DNA of 41,092 nt from Solibacteraceae bacterium (GCA_021324015.1 JAJPJX010000204.1:1-41092); one strand, 5' to 3'; counted from the stretch's first letter, positions 18,165 to 26,844 are shown. Notes: generated by a model not told the origin, from the sequence alone. Translations and numbers: made by a program.

Positions 18165-20699
18165 ATGCGGAACCAGAGCGGCCTTTCGCGGCGCGGCCTG
18201 CTGGCGGGAGCCGCGGCCGCGCCGGCGATGGCGGCTTCCGGAATCCAGGACCCTCGGCCGGCGGCCGAAGGTCAACCGCCCGGCGGGCAACCCGCCGGTC
18301 TGAAGTGGATCTGGCTGCCATGCCAGCGGACGCTGCCTTGCACTTTCGTGCTGTTCCGGCGTGTTCTTGATCTGCCGGCCGGGCCCACGCGGGCCAAGTT
18401 GTGGATCGCGGCCGACAGCCGCTATAAGCTGACCGTCAACGGACGGCGGGTCCAGTGGGGTCCGGCGCCCTGCGATCCCCGCTGGCTGGACGCGGATCCG
18501 GCGGACCTCACGCCGTATCTCCACGCGGGATCGAATGTCCTGGGCGTGGAGGTCCTGTTCTACGGAGTGGGCGACGGGACGTGGCCCGCCGGCAAGCCCG
18601 GTCTGCTGGTTTGGGGCGAGTTCGAATGGGAGGGCGGCGGGCGCGCCATGGTGGTAAGCGACGAGTCCTGGCTGGCGTTTCTGGACCGGGCGCATCCGCC
18701 GGGGCAGCACAAACGCTGGTTCCTGCGCGCGCTGCAGGAGCAGTTCGACGCCCGTTTGCACCCGTATGGTTGGGACCGCCCGGATTTCACGCCGGACGCC
18801 CGCTGGCTGAAAGCCGCGGTGCTGCCGTGTCCCGCGGACAAACCGCCGGCCAGCGCGGACGGGCCGTACAGCGGAGACAGCATCGACCGGGCGGACCGGG
18901 CGAAGTCGCGCCTTCGGGAGCGGGAAATTCCACCGGTACGCGAAACCGAACATCCGGCGCTGCGCCTTGCGGAATCGGGACGCGTGCGCTGGCGGCGCGA
19001 GCCGGAAGACTGGTTTCAATTCCGCATCCCGGGTTCATTCGAACTCGATCGAGTGCCCGTAGCCAGAGAGGCTGGCCCGCGGCGTTGGGAACTACCGGAC
19101 GATTCCTATGCCACCTTCGAGTTTCCCATCCAAATAGTGGGATTCCCGAGGTTCACGGTGGAGGCTCCGGCGGGAACCATCGTCGAAGCGATGCCGCAAG
19201 AATCGCATGACCTGGCGAAAACCGGCTGGCTGGACACGCACCTGTTCAGTTGGTCGCGCTTCATCTGCCGGGAAGGCGCGAACGACTTCGAGTGCTTCGA
19301 CTACGAATCGCTGCGGTGGCTGCAACTGCACGTTCGGAACGCGGCCCGGCCTGTGATCCTGCGCGACGTCGGCATTCGGCGTCGCGAATTCCCATGGCCC
19401 TTCGAGCCGAATATCCAAACGTCGGAGCCCGCCCTCCAGCGCCTGTTCGACGCGGCCGTCAACACCGTCCGCAACAGCGTGATCGAGACGGCGGTGGACG
19501 GCATGGGACGGGAGCGGCAGCAGTACAGCGGCGACGGCGGGCACCAGCTCCACGCGGTCCGTTACGCTTTTGGCGAGACGCGTGTGCCGCGGCGGTACCT
19601 GCGAACCTTCAGCGAGGGGCAGATGAAGGACGGGTACTTCGCCGATTCATGGCCCGCCTACGACCGCCTGGCGCGCGTAGCGCAAAAGGAGATCGACGGC
19701 GCCTTCTGGGGCCCGCTACTCGACCACGGAGTGGGGTTCCACTTCGACTGCTGGAACCACTACATGGAAACTGGAGACCGCGACGCCCTGGCGGAGCCGT
19801 ATCCGAGGTTGCAGCGGTTTACGGCCTACCTGGAGTCCCTGGTGGGGCGCGACGGGCTGCTTCCCGTCGAGGATCTGGGCATCCCCACGGTCTGGATGGA
19901 TCACATCGCCTATCGCAGGCAGCGGCACAAGCAGTGCTCTTTCAACCTGTATGCCGCCGCGATGCTGGAGTACGCGCTGGCTCCCATCGCCGAGATTTTT
20001 GCCGGCCGGGAGTATGCGGAGCGATGCCGGAGCTTCTCGCGGCGGATGCTGGCCGCGGCGCGCGCGCGCTTCTGGAGCCCGCAGCGCGGCCTGTTTGTGG
20101 ACAACCTGCCCTGGGCGCGCGAGGAAGGAGAGGTGCGCCTGAGCGACCGCACCCTGGCTACCGCCATCCTGTTCGGCCAGTGTCCCGGCGGGGATACGCG
20201 CGCGTCCGTGGAGGCGCTTGCCACGGCGCCGCCCGAGATGGGCGTTTCCTATCCGTGCAATGCGGGGTGGCGCTCGTGGGCGCTGGCGAAGGCGGGGCAT
20301 GTGCAGCCGGTGATCGACGACTTTCGCCGCCGCTGGGCCACCATGCGCTCGGTAATCGAGAACCTGACGATCCAGGAAGACTGGCAGGCCGCTCCCGACA
20401 GCACGGCGCAGTGGAGCCACTGCGGCGTAGTTCCGCTGTACTGCGCCTACATGGACCTGGCTGGAATCCGCCCGCTGGAGCCCGGCTTCCGGCGCGTTGC
20501 CATCCGACCGCAGCTTGGAGACCTGAACGACCTCGCATTGACGGCGCACACACCGCGCGGGGCAATCGAGTTCCAGGCGGAACGGCGCGGGCGCGCGCTG
20601 CGGGTGCGGATCAACCTGCCGAATGGATGCGCGGGCGAGTTCGTAGCGCCCGGCCGGCCGCCAGAGGCATTCACAGGCTCCCGGGAGTTTGCGATTTAG
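18165..20699 (+). CDS. Tat-exported GH78-type alpha-L-rhamnosidase
   Basis: The 844-aa protein opens with a twin-arginine leader (LSRRGLLAGAAAAPAMAAS). Residues about 45-190 form a jelly-roll domain typical of family 78 (RRVLDLPAGPTRAKLWIAAD, YKLTVNGRRVQWGP, YLHAGSNVLGVEVLFYG). A second beta domain follows, then an (alpha/alpha)6 catalytic region from about 415. It contains ETAVDGMGRERQQYSGDGG (about 439-457), the counterpart of the usual D-x-P-x-R-x-E-R-x-G-W-x-G-D signature that carries the acidic catalytic residues. The C-terminal beta domain shows FRRVAIRPQLGDL, as in rhamnosidases. It should remove terminal alpha-L-rhamnose from pectin, plant glycosides or bacterial glycans. Departures from the signature (M-G-R-E-R, Q-Y-S-G) leave the sugar less certain than the fold. 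The ThuA-like gene begins 65 bp downstream with its own promoter-like box. Confidence 0.82.
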   Translation: MRNQSGLSRRGLLAGAAAAPAMAASGIQDPRPAAEGQPPGGQPAGLKWIWLPCQRTLPCTFVLFRRVLDLPAGPTRAKLWIAADSRYKLTVNGRRVQWGPAPCDPRWLDADPADLTPYLHAGSNVLGVEVLFYGVGDGTWPAGKPGLLVWGEFEWEGGGRAMVVSDESWLAFLDRAHPPGQHKRWFLRALQEQFDARLHPYGWDRPDFTPDARWLKAAVLPCPADKPPASADGPYSGDSIDRADRAKSRLREREIPPVRETEHPALRLAESGRVRWRREPEDWFQFRIPGSFELDRVPVAREAGPRRWELPDDSYATFEFPIQIVGFPRFTVEAPAGTIVEAMPQESHDLAKTGWLDTHLFSWSRFICREGANDFECFDYESLRWLQLHVRNAARPVILRDVGIRRREFPWPFEPNIQTSEPALQRLFDAAVNTVRNSVIETAVDGMGRERQQYSGDGGHQLHAVRYAFGETRVPRRYLRTFSEGQMKDGYFADSWPAYDRLARVAQKEIDGAFWGPLLDHGVGFHFDCWNHYMETGDRDALAEPYPRLQRFTAYLESLVGRDGLLPVEDLGIPTVWMDHIAYRRQRHKQCSFNLYAAAMLEYALAPIAEIFAGREYAERCRSFSRRMLAAARARFWSPQRGLFVDNLPWAREEGEVRLSDRTLATAILFGQCPGGDTRASVEALATAPPEMGVSYPCNAGWRSWALAKAGHVQPVIDDFRRRWATMRSVIENLTIQEDWQAAPDSTAQWSHCGVVPLYCAYMDLAGIRPLEPGFRRVAIRPQLGDLNDLALTAHTPRGAIEFQAERRGRALRVRINLPNGCAGEFVAPGRPPEAFTGSREFAI

Positions 20700-20752
20700 G
20701 CTAGGCTCGGCCGCCGCAGAACCGGCGACTGGCTTCGCGATCCAAAAGACGA

Positions 20753-20758
20753 TATAAC
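20753..20758 (+). promoter_or_regulatory. Candidate -10 element (TATAAC) six bases before the ThuA-like start
   Basis: TATAAC ends exactly 6 nt before ATG 20765, so the predicted transcription start falls on the A of the start codon. There is no Shine-Dalgarno. A weak TGGCTT lies 17 bp upstream. This is one of the best leaderless candidates in the window. Confidence 0.5.
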
Positions 20759-20764
20759 ACCAGC

Positions 20765-21631
20765 ATGCACAAGACCATGACACGCAGGACGCTGGTGCGC
20801 ACCGCTTGCGCCGGCGTCGGCCTTGCGGCAGGGACTGCGATTTCGCGAGCCTGGGGCGCCCCGGCCCCGAGAGCCACCGCGTTCGCGCTCTGCGGCGATG
20901 AGTCGCATAATTCGGACTATATCCGCACGGCATTGACCGCCACGCTGGTGGAAGACGGCGGCCTGCCGATCGACTTCACGGATCAGGAAAAGCTGCTGAC
21001 GTACGACAACCTGCGAAAGTACAAAATCCTCATCATGTTCCGCGACGGCCGCCGTTACCCCAACGGGTACTGGCACCAGGTGTATTGGAACGAGCCGAAG
21101 GAGAAGATTGTCAGCGTGCCGCCCATCCAGCGCAAGATCGGCTCCGGCTACACGTCCTGGATGACGCCGGAGCAGGGCAGGGCCATCAAGAAGTGGGTGT
21201 CCGAAGGCGGCGCGTTGTGGGCGTTTCACAACAACAGCGAGGCCTCCATTTCGAACAAGGATTACCGCGACGTCGAAGGGGCCATCTATGTCGGGCACCC
21301 GCCGATCCGGCCTTTCAAGGTCAAGATCGTCAACCCGGACCACCCCATCACGCGCGGGGTGAAGGACTTCGTCGTCACCGACGAGCAGCATTACGTGGTT
21401 TACGACAAAGATCCGAAATATGTTTTGGCCCGCAGCGTCAATGAGGACGGGCTGGATTATACCGACCTCGCGGGCCGGCGCAGCAACACCGCCGAGGCCG
21501 TCTGGGCCTACGACTATGGCAAGGGCCGTGTGTGCTTCATGGCGCCCGGGCACCTCATCAGCGCCTTGTGGAATCCCGAATACGAAAAGATGCAGCGCAA
21601 TGCCGCCAAATGGCTCTTGCGCGAATCCTGA
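20765..21631 (+). CDS. Tat-exported ThuA-like protein
   Basis: The 288-aa protein starts with a twin-arginine leader (MTRRTLVRTACAGVGLAAG). The mature part has the class-I-amidotransferase-like fold of the ThuA family. It shows a first strand TAFALCGDESHNSDYI, YKILIMFRDGRRYPNGYW, the region IKKWVSEGGALWAFHN, NPDHPITRGVKDFVVTDEQHYV, and the terminal GKGRVCFMAPGHL. ThuA proteins were found in trehalose/sucrose utilisation in rhizobia, where they belong to a 3-keto-disaccharide route together with Gfo/Idh/MocA dehydrogenases. Such a dehydrogenase, also exported, lies at 5688 in this window. The start at 20765 keeps the full leader; ATG 20777 is an alternative. It is followed tail to tail by a 987-aa protein on the other strand. 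Confidence 0.8.
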   Translation: MHKTMTRRTLVRTACAGVGLAAGTAISRAWGAPAPRATAFALCGDESHNSDYIRTALTATLVEDGGLPIDFTDQEKLLTYDNLRKYKILIMFRDGRRYPNGYWHQVYWNEPKEKIVSVPPIQRKIGSGYTSWMTPEQGRAIKKWVSEGGALWAFHNNSEASISNKDYRDVEGAIYVGHPPIRPFKVKIVNPDHPITRGVKDFVVTDEQHYVVYDKDPKYVLARSVNEDGLDYTDLAGRRSNTAEAVWAYDYGKGRVCFMAPGHLISALWNPEYEKMQRNAAKWLLRES

Positions 21632-21661
21632 CGCTAGCACAGAGCTCGCACGGATGGAGGA

Positions 21662-24625
21662 TCATTTCGTTTTCGGGACGACATAGAACCAGCGCTGCGC
21701 CCCTGCGGGAGCCGCGAAGACGATGCTGCCTCCCTCGCGGGTCCAGGCGACGGAGGCGCCACGGCTGCCGGGCGCCGGTCCTTCGGCCAGGAGGTCGAAA
21801 TCGCGCGGCAGCCCGGCGGCCGGAATCCACACATGGCCCTCCCCGGAAACCCAGACCACAAAGACAGCTCCTCCGGGAATGCGCCGTGCCGGGGGCACAG
21901 GGCTCCAGGCGATGCCCGTGAGGGGGTGATCGGCGAAGACCGCCGTGAGGCCGTCCACGGTGATTTGCTTCGAGCCGCTTCCCGCGAAGGCGATCAGATC
22001 CCCGCCCTTGCCTAGCCGGAAGCTGACGGCGCCGGTGCCGTCGTAGCTGACCACGTGCCCGGCTACCCGGAAGTCGCGCAGGTGGATCTCCCCCGAGGGC
22101 GGAGGATTGCGCTTCAGGTATGCGACGTCGGCGGCGCGGTCGCGAGCGAAGCCGCCGGGCCATCCTTCTTCGTAGGTGCGGAGGTGCGGGGCCAGGGAAA
22201 CCGCTCCATTCGGGAACCGGCACGCCAGATAACCGGTGTCGCGGGAAACGCGCTCCGTGTTGTCGTTCCAGCCCGGAAAACGTCCGCTCGCGGGGTAGGC
22301 GCCCAGGGCTTCGAGAACCTCGAACCAGTTGCGCGTCTCGTAGCCCAGGCTGCGAGATTGATCGTCGCGCGGGCGGTAGCCGAGGAATACGGCCGTACCG
22401 CCCGAAGCATACGCGCGCCGCGTCCCCACGACGCGATTCCTGACCCGCGCCACGGCTTCCGTCCCTTGGCGGGGAGCCACGCCATAGAGTCTGTCCACGA
22501 GGAAATCGGTGAGGATGACCATGGGCGCGACCTTGGCGAAGGAGTCCTGGAAGGTCACGAGTTCCCCGGGAGCGGGCACCCCGTCGCGCGGCTGCGGGGT
22601 GTAGTTCACGCCGAAAATGTCTTCCCACGCCTCCAGGGCCCGGCTGCCTTCAAAGGTGACGAGCGGCGGCGGACCCGACCAGATGAGTTTGCCGCCCTGT
22701 TCGGCAAACTGCCGCATGAAGTCCAGCAGGCGCTCGGAAGGAAAGGGCTCAAACAAAGCCACTAACGTGGTGAAACGGCGTCCGGCCATCTCGATCGCGC
22801 CGCGGGTGACTTTGCCGCGCTCCAGGAGCTTGGCGGGCGTCACGTAATTGGCGTAGCCGTATTGCGTCATCCAACTGCCGAAGCGCTCCTCCACCGCCAC
22901 CAGATCGAGCGGGTAGAGCATGAGCACTTCCACGTCGCGATGCTGGGCTCCCTCGACCGCCTGGAACGGCGATGAGGCACCCACGCCGTACGCATCCACC
23001 AAGGCCGAGCGCAGACGGCTGACTTCTTCCGGCATGCCCCAGTGCGCGGCGTAGGAGTACGGCACTTCGTTCAGGATGCCGGTGGAGGCGGCCAGCGCGA
23101 GGGCGTAATAGTCGCGATCCAGCCAGCCGCCCTCGGTGTGATCGTTGCCGTTGCCCGTGAGGAAGTCGCCCCACTTGAAGTAGTCGTAGCAGGCGGCCGC
23201 GGCTTGCTGGACAGTATTGGACCAAAGGAAGGCGGAGGTGTACTCGTACTGGTTTTGGGTGTGGCCGGGCGCGCCGGTGTCGTATGCGTCGATCGGCGGG
23301 CTCTCGGCCCAGGTGGCGTGGGCCCGGGCTTCCAGCTTGTGGCCCATTTTCCATTCGGTATAGTGTTTGGCCTTCACGAACAGGTCCACGACGCCGTCCT
23401 GAAGAAAATGGTAGTAACGGGCGCGCAGAAGGGCCGTGCGCCGGATATCCTCCGGGGAAGCGCCGAAGACGTGCATGCCGCCGAGCTTGGCGGTCAGATC
23501 GTTGGCTGTGTCCTCCTGGCCGTGCACGAAGTAAACCAGGTAGCGGGCGAAGTCGCGATATTCCGCTCCGTAGCGCCCGGCGAACTGGCGCGCGAAGCCG
23601 GGGCTCACGTAACGCAAGGCGAATTCGCCATGATCGTGATGCCCGAAATAGGACCAGTCCTGCTGGATGTGCATTTCATCCGAGTACAGGCCATTCAGGC
23701 GCACGCCCGCGGCGGTGTAGCGGTCGATGAGGCCCGTCAGGAACGGCAGCGCCTGGGCGCTGAAATAGTCCATCTCCGGCGTGCGGTACTGCTGCACCAC
23801 CAGGACGCGATCAAGTCCAGGCGCTTCGCCGGAGCCCGCGCTGTACACGCGCACGCGGCGGGCGCGGTATTCGCGCGGGCCGGAGACGAGCGCGTTGTAC
23901 GGCTCGACCTGAATATGCTCCCGGAGTTCCGATATCTGCGCAGGATCCACGACGCGGTACGGGGTGCCTGGCACGGGTCTTTCGCGAAAGGCAAAGACCC
24001 GCACGCCGGCATCCTGGATTTCGATCACGCCTTTGTTGTTGGCCCAACGCTGCTGCTGCCACAACTGCACGCTGAAGGCGCCGCTCTGGGGATCGCGCAG
24101 TCCTTCGCGGTAGTGCAGCCAAACGCCGGATTCGCCGGTGCGTGCGGCATAGGCGGGCCCGATTTCGAGCGGCGTGACGAGGCTCAACTCCAGGCCAAGC
24201 CCGTACCGCCGGGCGAAGCGGCCGATGGCGGCCATGCGCTGGATGTATTCGTCCATGTCGGGCATGAGCCGGCGGGGGGTGTCCTGGCCCGGGCGATATT
24301 GCGCGAAGAAGTGATCGAAAGCGATGGAAAGGGTCCGCTGCCCGCGCGCCCTGGCGCGCTCACAGACCTGCCGGAGACTCATGTTGTGCGGGGTGCGACC
24401 CGTGGTCAGGTTGAGCACCCGGTCCGGATCCGAAAGGGCACGGAGTTCTTCGTCACTGACCAGAATGATGCCCGCCGGAGGAATCTGAAACGCCCATGGA
24501 CCGGGGTACGAGATCAGTTCGCCGCGGTACAGATTTTCCGGAGCCGGGGCCGTCTCCCAGGGCTGCGCCCGGACGGGCCCTGCAGCCAGGAAGAAGAAAA
24601 GGGCAAAATAGCCCGCGAAGCGCAT
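21662..24625 (-). CDS. Large secreted protein, possible unclassified TIM-barrel glycosidase
   Basis: I choose ATG 24625 (987 aa), which begins the Sec leader RFAGYFALFFFLAAGPVRAQ; a start 24 bp upstream is possible, and neither has a strong SD. I do not recognise a named family. Residues about 90-460 look like a TIM barrel (RTLSIAFDHFFAQYRPG, LGLELSLVTPLEIG, LNGLYSDEMHIQQDW, ARAHATWAESPP). The glutamates in SDEMH (about 315) and WAESP (about 438) are candidate catalytic residues. Residues about 570-700 resemble the Rossmann-like trimerisation domain of GH42 enzymes (RDVEVLMLYPLDLVA, FMRQFAEQGGKLIWSGPPP). Beta-rich domains close the protein. A role in glycan cleavage is inferred from this layout and from the neighbouring rhamnosidase. 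Many tyrosines and tryptophans in the barrel would suit sugar binding. Confidence 0.65.
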   Translation of the reverse strand: MRFAGYFALFFFLAAGPVRAQPWETAPAPENLYRGELISYPGPWAFQIPPAGIILVSDEELRALSDPDRVLNLTTGRTPHNMSLRQVCERARARGQRTLSIAFDHFFAQYRPGQDTPRRLMPDMDEYIQRMAAIGRFARRYGLGLELSLVTPLEIGPAYAARTGESGVWLHYREGLRDPQSGAFSVQLWQQQRWANNKGVIEIQDAGVRVFAFRERPVPGTPYRVVDPAQISELREHIQVEPYNALVSGPREYRARRVRVYSAGSGEAPGLDRVLVVQQYRTPEMDYFSAQALPFLTGLIDRYTAAGVRLNGLYSDEMHIQQDWSYFGHHDHGEFALRYVSPGFARQFAGRYGAEYRDFARYLVYFVHGQEDTANDLTAKLGGMHVFGASPEDIRRTALLRARYYHFLQDGVVDLFVKAKHYTEWKMGHKLEARAHATWAESPPIDAYDTGAPGHTQNQYEYTSAFLWSNTVQQAAAACYDYFKWGDFLTGNGNDHTEGGWLDRDYYALALAASTGILNEVPYSYAAHWGMPEEVSRLRSALVDAYGVGASSPFQAVEGAQHRDVEVLMLYPLDLVAVEERFGSWMTQYGYANYVTPAKLLERGKVTRGAIEMAGRRFTTLVALFEPFPSERLLDFMRQFAEQGGKLIWSGPPPLVTFEGSRALEAWEDIFGVNYTPQPRDGVPAPGELVTFQDSFAKVAPMVILTDFLVDRLYGVAPRQGTEAVARVRNRVVGTRRAYASGGTAVFLGYRPRDDQSRSLGYETRNWFEVLEALGAYPASGRFPGWNDNTERVSRDTGYLACRFPNGAVSLAPHLRTYEEGWPGGFARDRAADVAYLKRNPPPSGEIHLRDFRVAGHVVSYDGTGAVSFRLGKGGDLIAFAGSGSKQITVDGLTAVFADHPLTGIAWSPVPPARRIPGGAVFVVWVSGEGHVWIPAAGLPRDFDLLAEGPAPGSRGASVAWTREGGSIVFAAPAGAQRWFYVVPKTK

Positions 24626-24670
24626 GCAAGGTTCGCCGGAAGCAGGCATGGTCGCGAATCGTCCATAGGG

Positions 24671-24676
24671 ATTTTA
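24671..24676 (-). promoter_or_regulatory. Candidate -10 element (TAAAAT) for the 987-aa secreted protein gene
   Basis: On the minus strand TAAAAT spans 24676-24671, predicting transcription from about 24664 and a leader of about 40 nt to ATG 24625. The region is shared with the divergent toxin gene. No clear -35 is visible. Confidence 0.35.
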
Positions 24677-24722
24677 GCGCGAACTCGCCGGTAAGGCCGG
24701 CCGCAGGGCGTTCGGCTCGCGT

Positions 24723-24740
24723 GATATCCAATTTGATATC
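24723..24740. promoter_or_regulatory. Operator-like site GATATC-N6-GATATC before the toxin gene
   Basis: GATATC (24723-24728) and GATATC (24735-24740) are separated by CAATTT. Because GATATC is itself palindromic, the site has both direct and inverted symmetry, with a 12-bp period (TGATATC at 24722 and 24734). It lies 11 bp before the GTG start of the PIN gene and overlaps a possible -10 (TATCAT, 24737-24742). This is the expected place for autorepression by a ribbon-helix-helix antitoxin complex. Confidence 0.5.
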
Positions 24741-24751
24741 ATTCATACAGT

Positions 24752-25183
24752 GTGCGGTATGTGCTGGACACGTGCGTTGTGGCCTCGGCATTGCGTTCGC
24801 GGAATGGGGCGAGCAACCGGCTGTTGCGGCTGGTGTTTCTCGGGAAAGTCCCGGCCGTGTGCCACTATAAGTTGCTGGCGGAATACCACGAAGTGTTGTT
24901 TCGCATGGTGAAGCAGCGGGAAGTGGGGTATTCAAAGGATCAGGTGGAACGCTTGCTGGCGGCTTTCGTGACGGTGGCGCACGAGGCGGAGGTGCGGTTT
25001 TTGTGGAGGCCGAATCTTCCGGACGAAGGGGACAACTTTATTTACGAGGTGGCGTTCGCCGCCAGCCCGTCGACGATCGTCACCCACAATGTCCGCGATT
25101 TCCGGAAGCCGGAGATCGAGTGGCCGGGGGTGCTGGTGAAGACTCCTAGACAGGTTTTGATTGAGGTTTCAGGCCATGCATAA
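24752..25183 (+). CDS. PIN-domain toxin (putative toxin-antitoxin component, TIGR00305-like)
   Basis: The 143-aa protein begins VLDTCVVASAL with the first PIN aspartate (D6). It continues with LLAEYHEVL (E44), NLPDEGDNFIYEVAF (D94) and IVTHNVRDF (D116), the acidic residues that hold the metal in PIN nucleases. In relatives the motif before the last strand usually reads TxD; here it is THN, so one site is altered. Family members are RNases that arrest translation when freed from antitoxin. The gene starts with GTG at 24752, just after a palindromic site, and overlaps the start of the antitoxin gene by 8 bp. The toxin-first order is the reverse of most vapBC pairs but occurs in this subfamily. 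The base composition is lower in G+C than its neighbours, which fits horizontal acquisition. Confidence 0.82.
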   Translation: MRYVLDTCVVASALRSRNGASNRLLRLVFLGKVPAVCHYKLLAEYHEVLFRMVKQREVGYSKDQVERLLAAFVTVAHEAEVRFLWRPNLPDEGDNFIYEVAFAASPSTIVTHNVRDFRKPEIEWPGVLVKTPRQVLIEVSGHA

Positions 25184-25493
25184 GCAGAAAAGCTTTCCTC
25201 TGAGAATCGGTGAGCAGGACCGGCAGCGTGCACGGCGGCTGGCACAGAGGATGGGCTTATCGGAAAACCGGCTTTACTCAGATCTGATTCAAGAGGGATT
25301 GCTGGTCCGAGAACAAATGGCGTACTTCGAGAAACTGCGTGCGATGCGTGTTTCGCCGGCTGAGGGGCTGGAGTTGCTGAAGTTGGCGCCGGATGTTCCG
25401 CCGCGAAAGGAAGACGCCGCGCCCAAGGCGCGCCGCACCTCGTCTGTTGCCTCGCCGGTCAGCCCCGCCGTGCGCGGCCGGAAGCCGGCGTGA
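25176..25493 (+). CDS. Antitoxin of the PIN toxin, ribbon-helix-helix-like
   Basis: I start this 105-aa protein at ATG 25176, with GAGG 9 bp upstream; the ATG overlaps the last codons of the toxin gene, indicating translational coupling. Residues 3-50 read as a DNA-binding strand followed by two helices (KSFPLRI, DRQRARRLAQRMGL, SENRLYSDLIQEGLL), the ribbon-helix-helix pattern of many antitoxins. The middle (YFEKLRAMRVSPAEGLELL) would contact the toxin. The tail from about residue 70 is rich in Ala, Pro, Arg and Lys and probably disordered. The 3' end overlaps the convergent PLP-enzyme gene by 35 bp, so the tail is encoded in DNA shared with that gene's C-terminus. The function is inferred from position and pattern. 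Confidence 0.72.
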   Translation: MHKQKSFPLRIGEQDRQRARRLAQRMGLSENRLYSDLIQEGLLVREQMAYFEKLRAMRVSPAEGLELLKLAPDVPPRKEDAAPKARRTSSVASPVSPAVRGRKPA

Positions 25494-26757
25494 GGATCTC
25501 CTTGAGCCGCACGGCCACCAGTTTTTCGTCTCCGGGTTGGAGCGTGTTGGAGGTGATGGAGATCACGTAGGCGGCGTCGCCGGGCCGGCGCGCCTGCTTG
25601 GGCTGCGGCTGTTCGCGCTTCACCAGTTCCCGGCCCATGCCGTTGTAGACCTCGATGTGCGGATCTCCGTTGCGTAATGCGTCGATGCAATCCTGCTTGG
25701 TCAGGCCGAAGGCCTGCTCGTCCCAGCGAATGGCCAGATGCGGGACTTCGTTGCCGACTTTGCGGTAGTAGATCTCGGCTTCGACGCCGGGGATGGCGCC
25801 GACCACTTGCGCGATATACCGCAGCCGGGACTCCCACACCCGGCAGTCGGCTTGATAGTCGCGCTTGGACGACCATTCCACGGCCGCCAGCGCCCCGACG
25901 ATCTCTTCCTTGCCGACTTTCATGGGGCGGCAGATGGCGCCTTCGAAGGGGGAGCCGTTATGCAACGCGGCCTCGATCAAGTCCTTCCTCCCGAAGAGAA
26001 TTCCGCTGCATTGAGGCCCCAGGAGGCCCTTTCCGCCGCTGACGCAAAACAGGTCGGCCCCGTAGGAGGCCAGCGTTTTGAGCCGCTCGAAGGGCGGGCA
26101 GGTGGCCGCGCCGTCGATCATAAACGGCACGCCGCGACGCTTGCAGATGGCAATCGCCTCCTTGAGCGTCACCGGACCGGTGTCGCCGTAGGTATATTCC
26201 ATCATGGCCGTTTTTTCGTTGATCGCGGATTCGAGTTCGCTCAGGCTCTGGACGACCACCAGCTTTGCGCCGGTGAGCGCGATGCCGCGGTCCCAGGGGC
26301 TGCGGTGGGTGATGATCACCTCGTTCTTCATGCCTTCGGTGTCTGGCAAGCGGAAGATCTTGTCGGGGTCCATTCCGGCGATGCAGCCGGCCGTGGCCTG
26401 CGCGATGCAGGCGGCCGAGCCGCTGCAAACCATGGCGGCTTCCGCGTCCACGAATTTGGCCAGGCGCGCGCCGACGGCGCGCTGCAATTCCACGATTTCC
26501 ACGTAGTGTTCCGAGGCGCGCTGCATGGCCTGATGCACTTCCGGCGGCATGAGCGTGCAGGAATAGAAGGTCACCACGCCCTGGCCGTTGATCAGAGTGC
26601 GGACGCCGAGTTCTTCGTAGATGCTCGGCGAGGGGGCGGTCTTTCTGCGTGCGGCGGAGGCGGAGGGCACCGCAGCGGCGAGGCCGCCGAGCGCCGGGCC
26701 GACGGCCGCGCCGCCCAAGAAACGCCTTCGGCTAACCGGGAATTTCCTGCTGTTCAT
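25459..26757 (-). CDS. Tat-exported SelA/DgaE-like PLP-dependent enzyme
   Basis: The start is ATG 26757, with AGGAGAG 6 bp upstream, giving 432 residues; earlier in-frame starts lack an SD and sit before the leader. Residues 5-35 form a twin-arginine signal (VSRRRFLGGAAVGPALGG). The mature enzyme has the aminotransferase class V/SelA fold. It shows GVRTLINGQGVVTFYSC, the small-residue PLP phosphate site CSGSAACIAQA (111-121), the ring-nitrogen aspartate in FMIDGA (D215), and the PLP lysine in SGGKGLLGPQ (K243). Relatives include SelA and D-glucosaminate-6-phosphate ammonia-lyase (DgaE). Selenocysteine synthesis is excluded by the export signal. A lyase or racemase acting on an amino sugar acid or amino acid in the periplasm is plausible but unproven. 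The GH36-type gene is transcribed divergently from 26910. Confidence 0.82.
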   Translation of the reverse strand: MNSRKFPVSRRRFLGGAAVGPALGGLAAAVPSASAARRKTAPSPSIYEELGVRTLINGQGVVTFYSCTLMPPEVHQAMQRASEHYVEIVELQRAVGARLAKFVDAEAAMVCSGSAACIAQATAGCIAGMDPDKIFRLPDTEGMKNEVIITHRSPWDRGIALTGAKLVVVQSLSELESAINEKTAMMEYTYGDTGPVTLKEAIAICKRRGVPFMIDGAATCPPFERLKTLASYGADLFCVSGGKGLLGPQCSGILFGRKDLIEAALHNGSPFEGAICRPMKVGKEEIVGALAAVEWSSKRDYQADCRVWESRLRYIAQVVGAIPGVEAEIYYRKVGNEVPHLAIRWDEQAFGLTKQDCIDALRNGDPHIEVYNGMGRELVKREQPQPKQARRPGDAAYVISITSNTLQPGDEKLVAVRLKEILTPASGRARRG

Positions 26758-26798
26758 GAGAGCTCTCCTATGATCTCGGTGTGATGGCTGCCGGTTGG

Positions 26799-26804
26799 AT
26801 TGTA
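26799..26804 (-). promoter_or_regulatory. Candidate -10 element (TACAAT) for the PLP-enzyme gene
   Basis: On the minus strand TACAAT occupies 26804-26799, about 42 bp before ATG 26757, giving a leader of about 35 nt that includes the AGGAGAG ribosome site. No well-spaced -35 is visible. Confidence 0.35.
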
Positions 26805-26844
26805 CTAAATGAGGGCGCCAAGAAGTCAGCCGCCGGAGCGCAAT

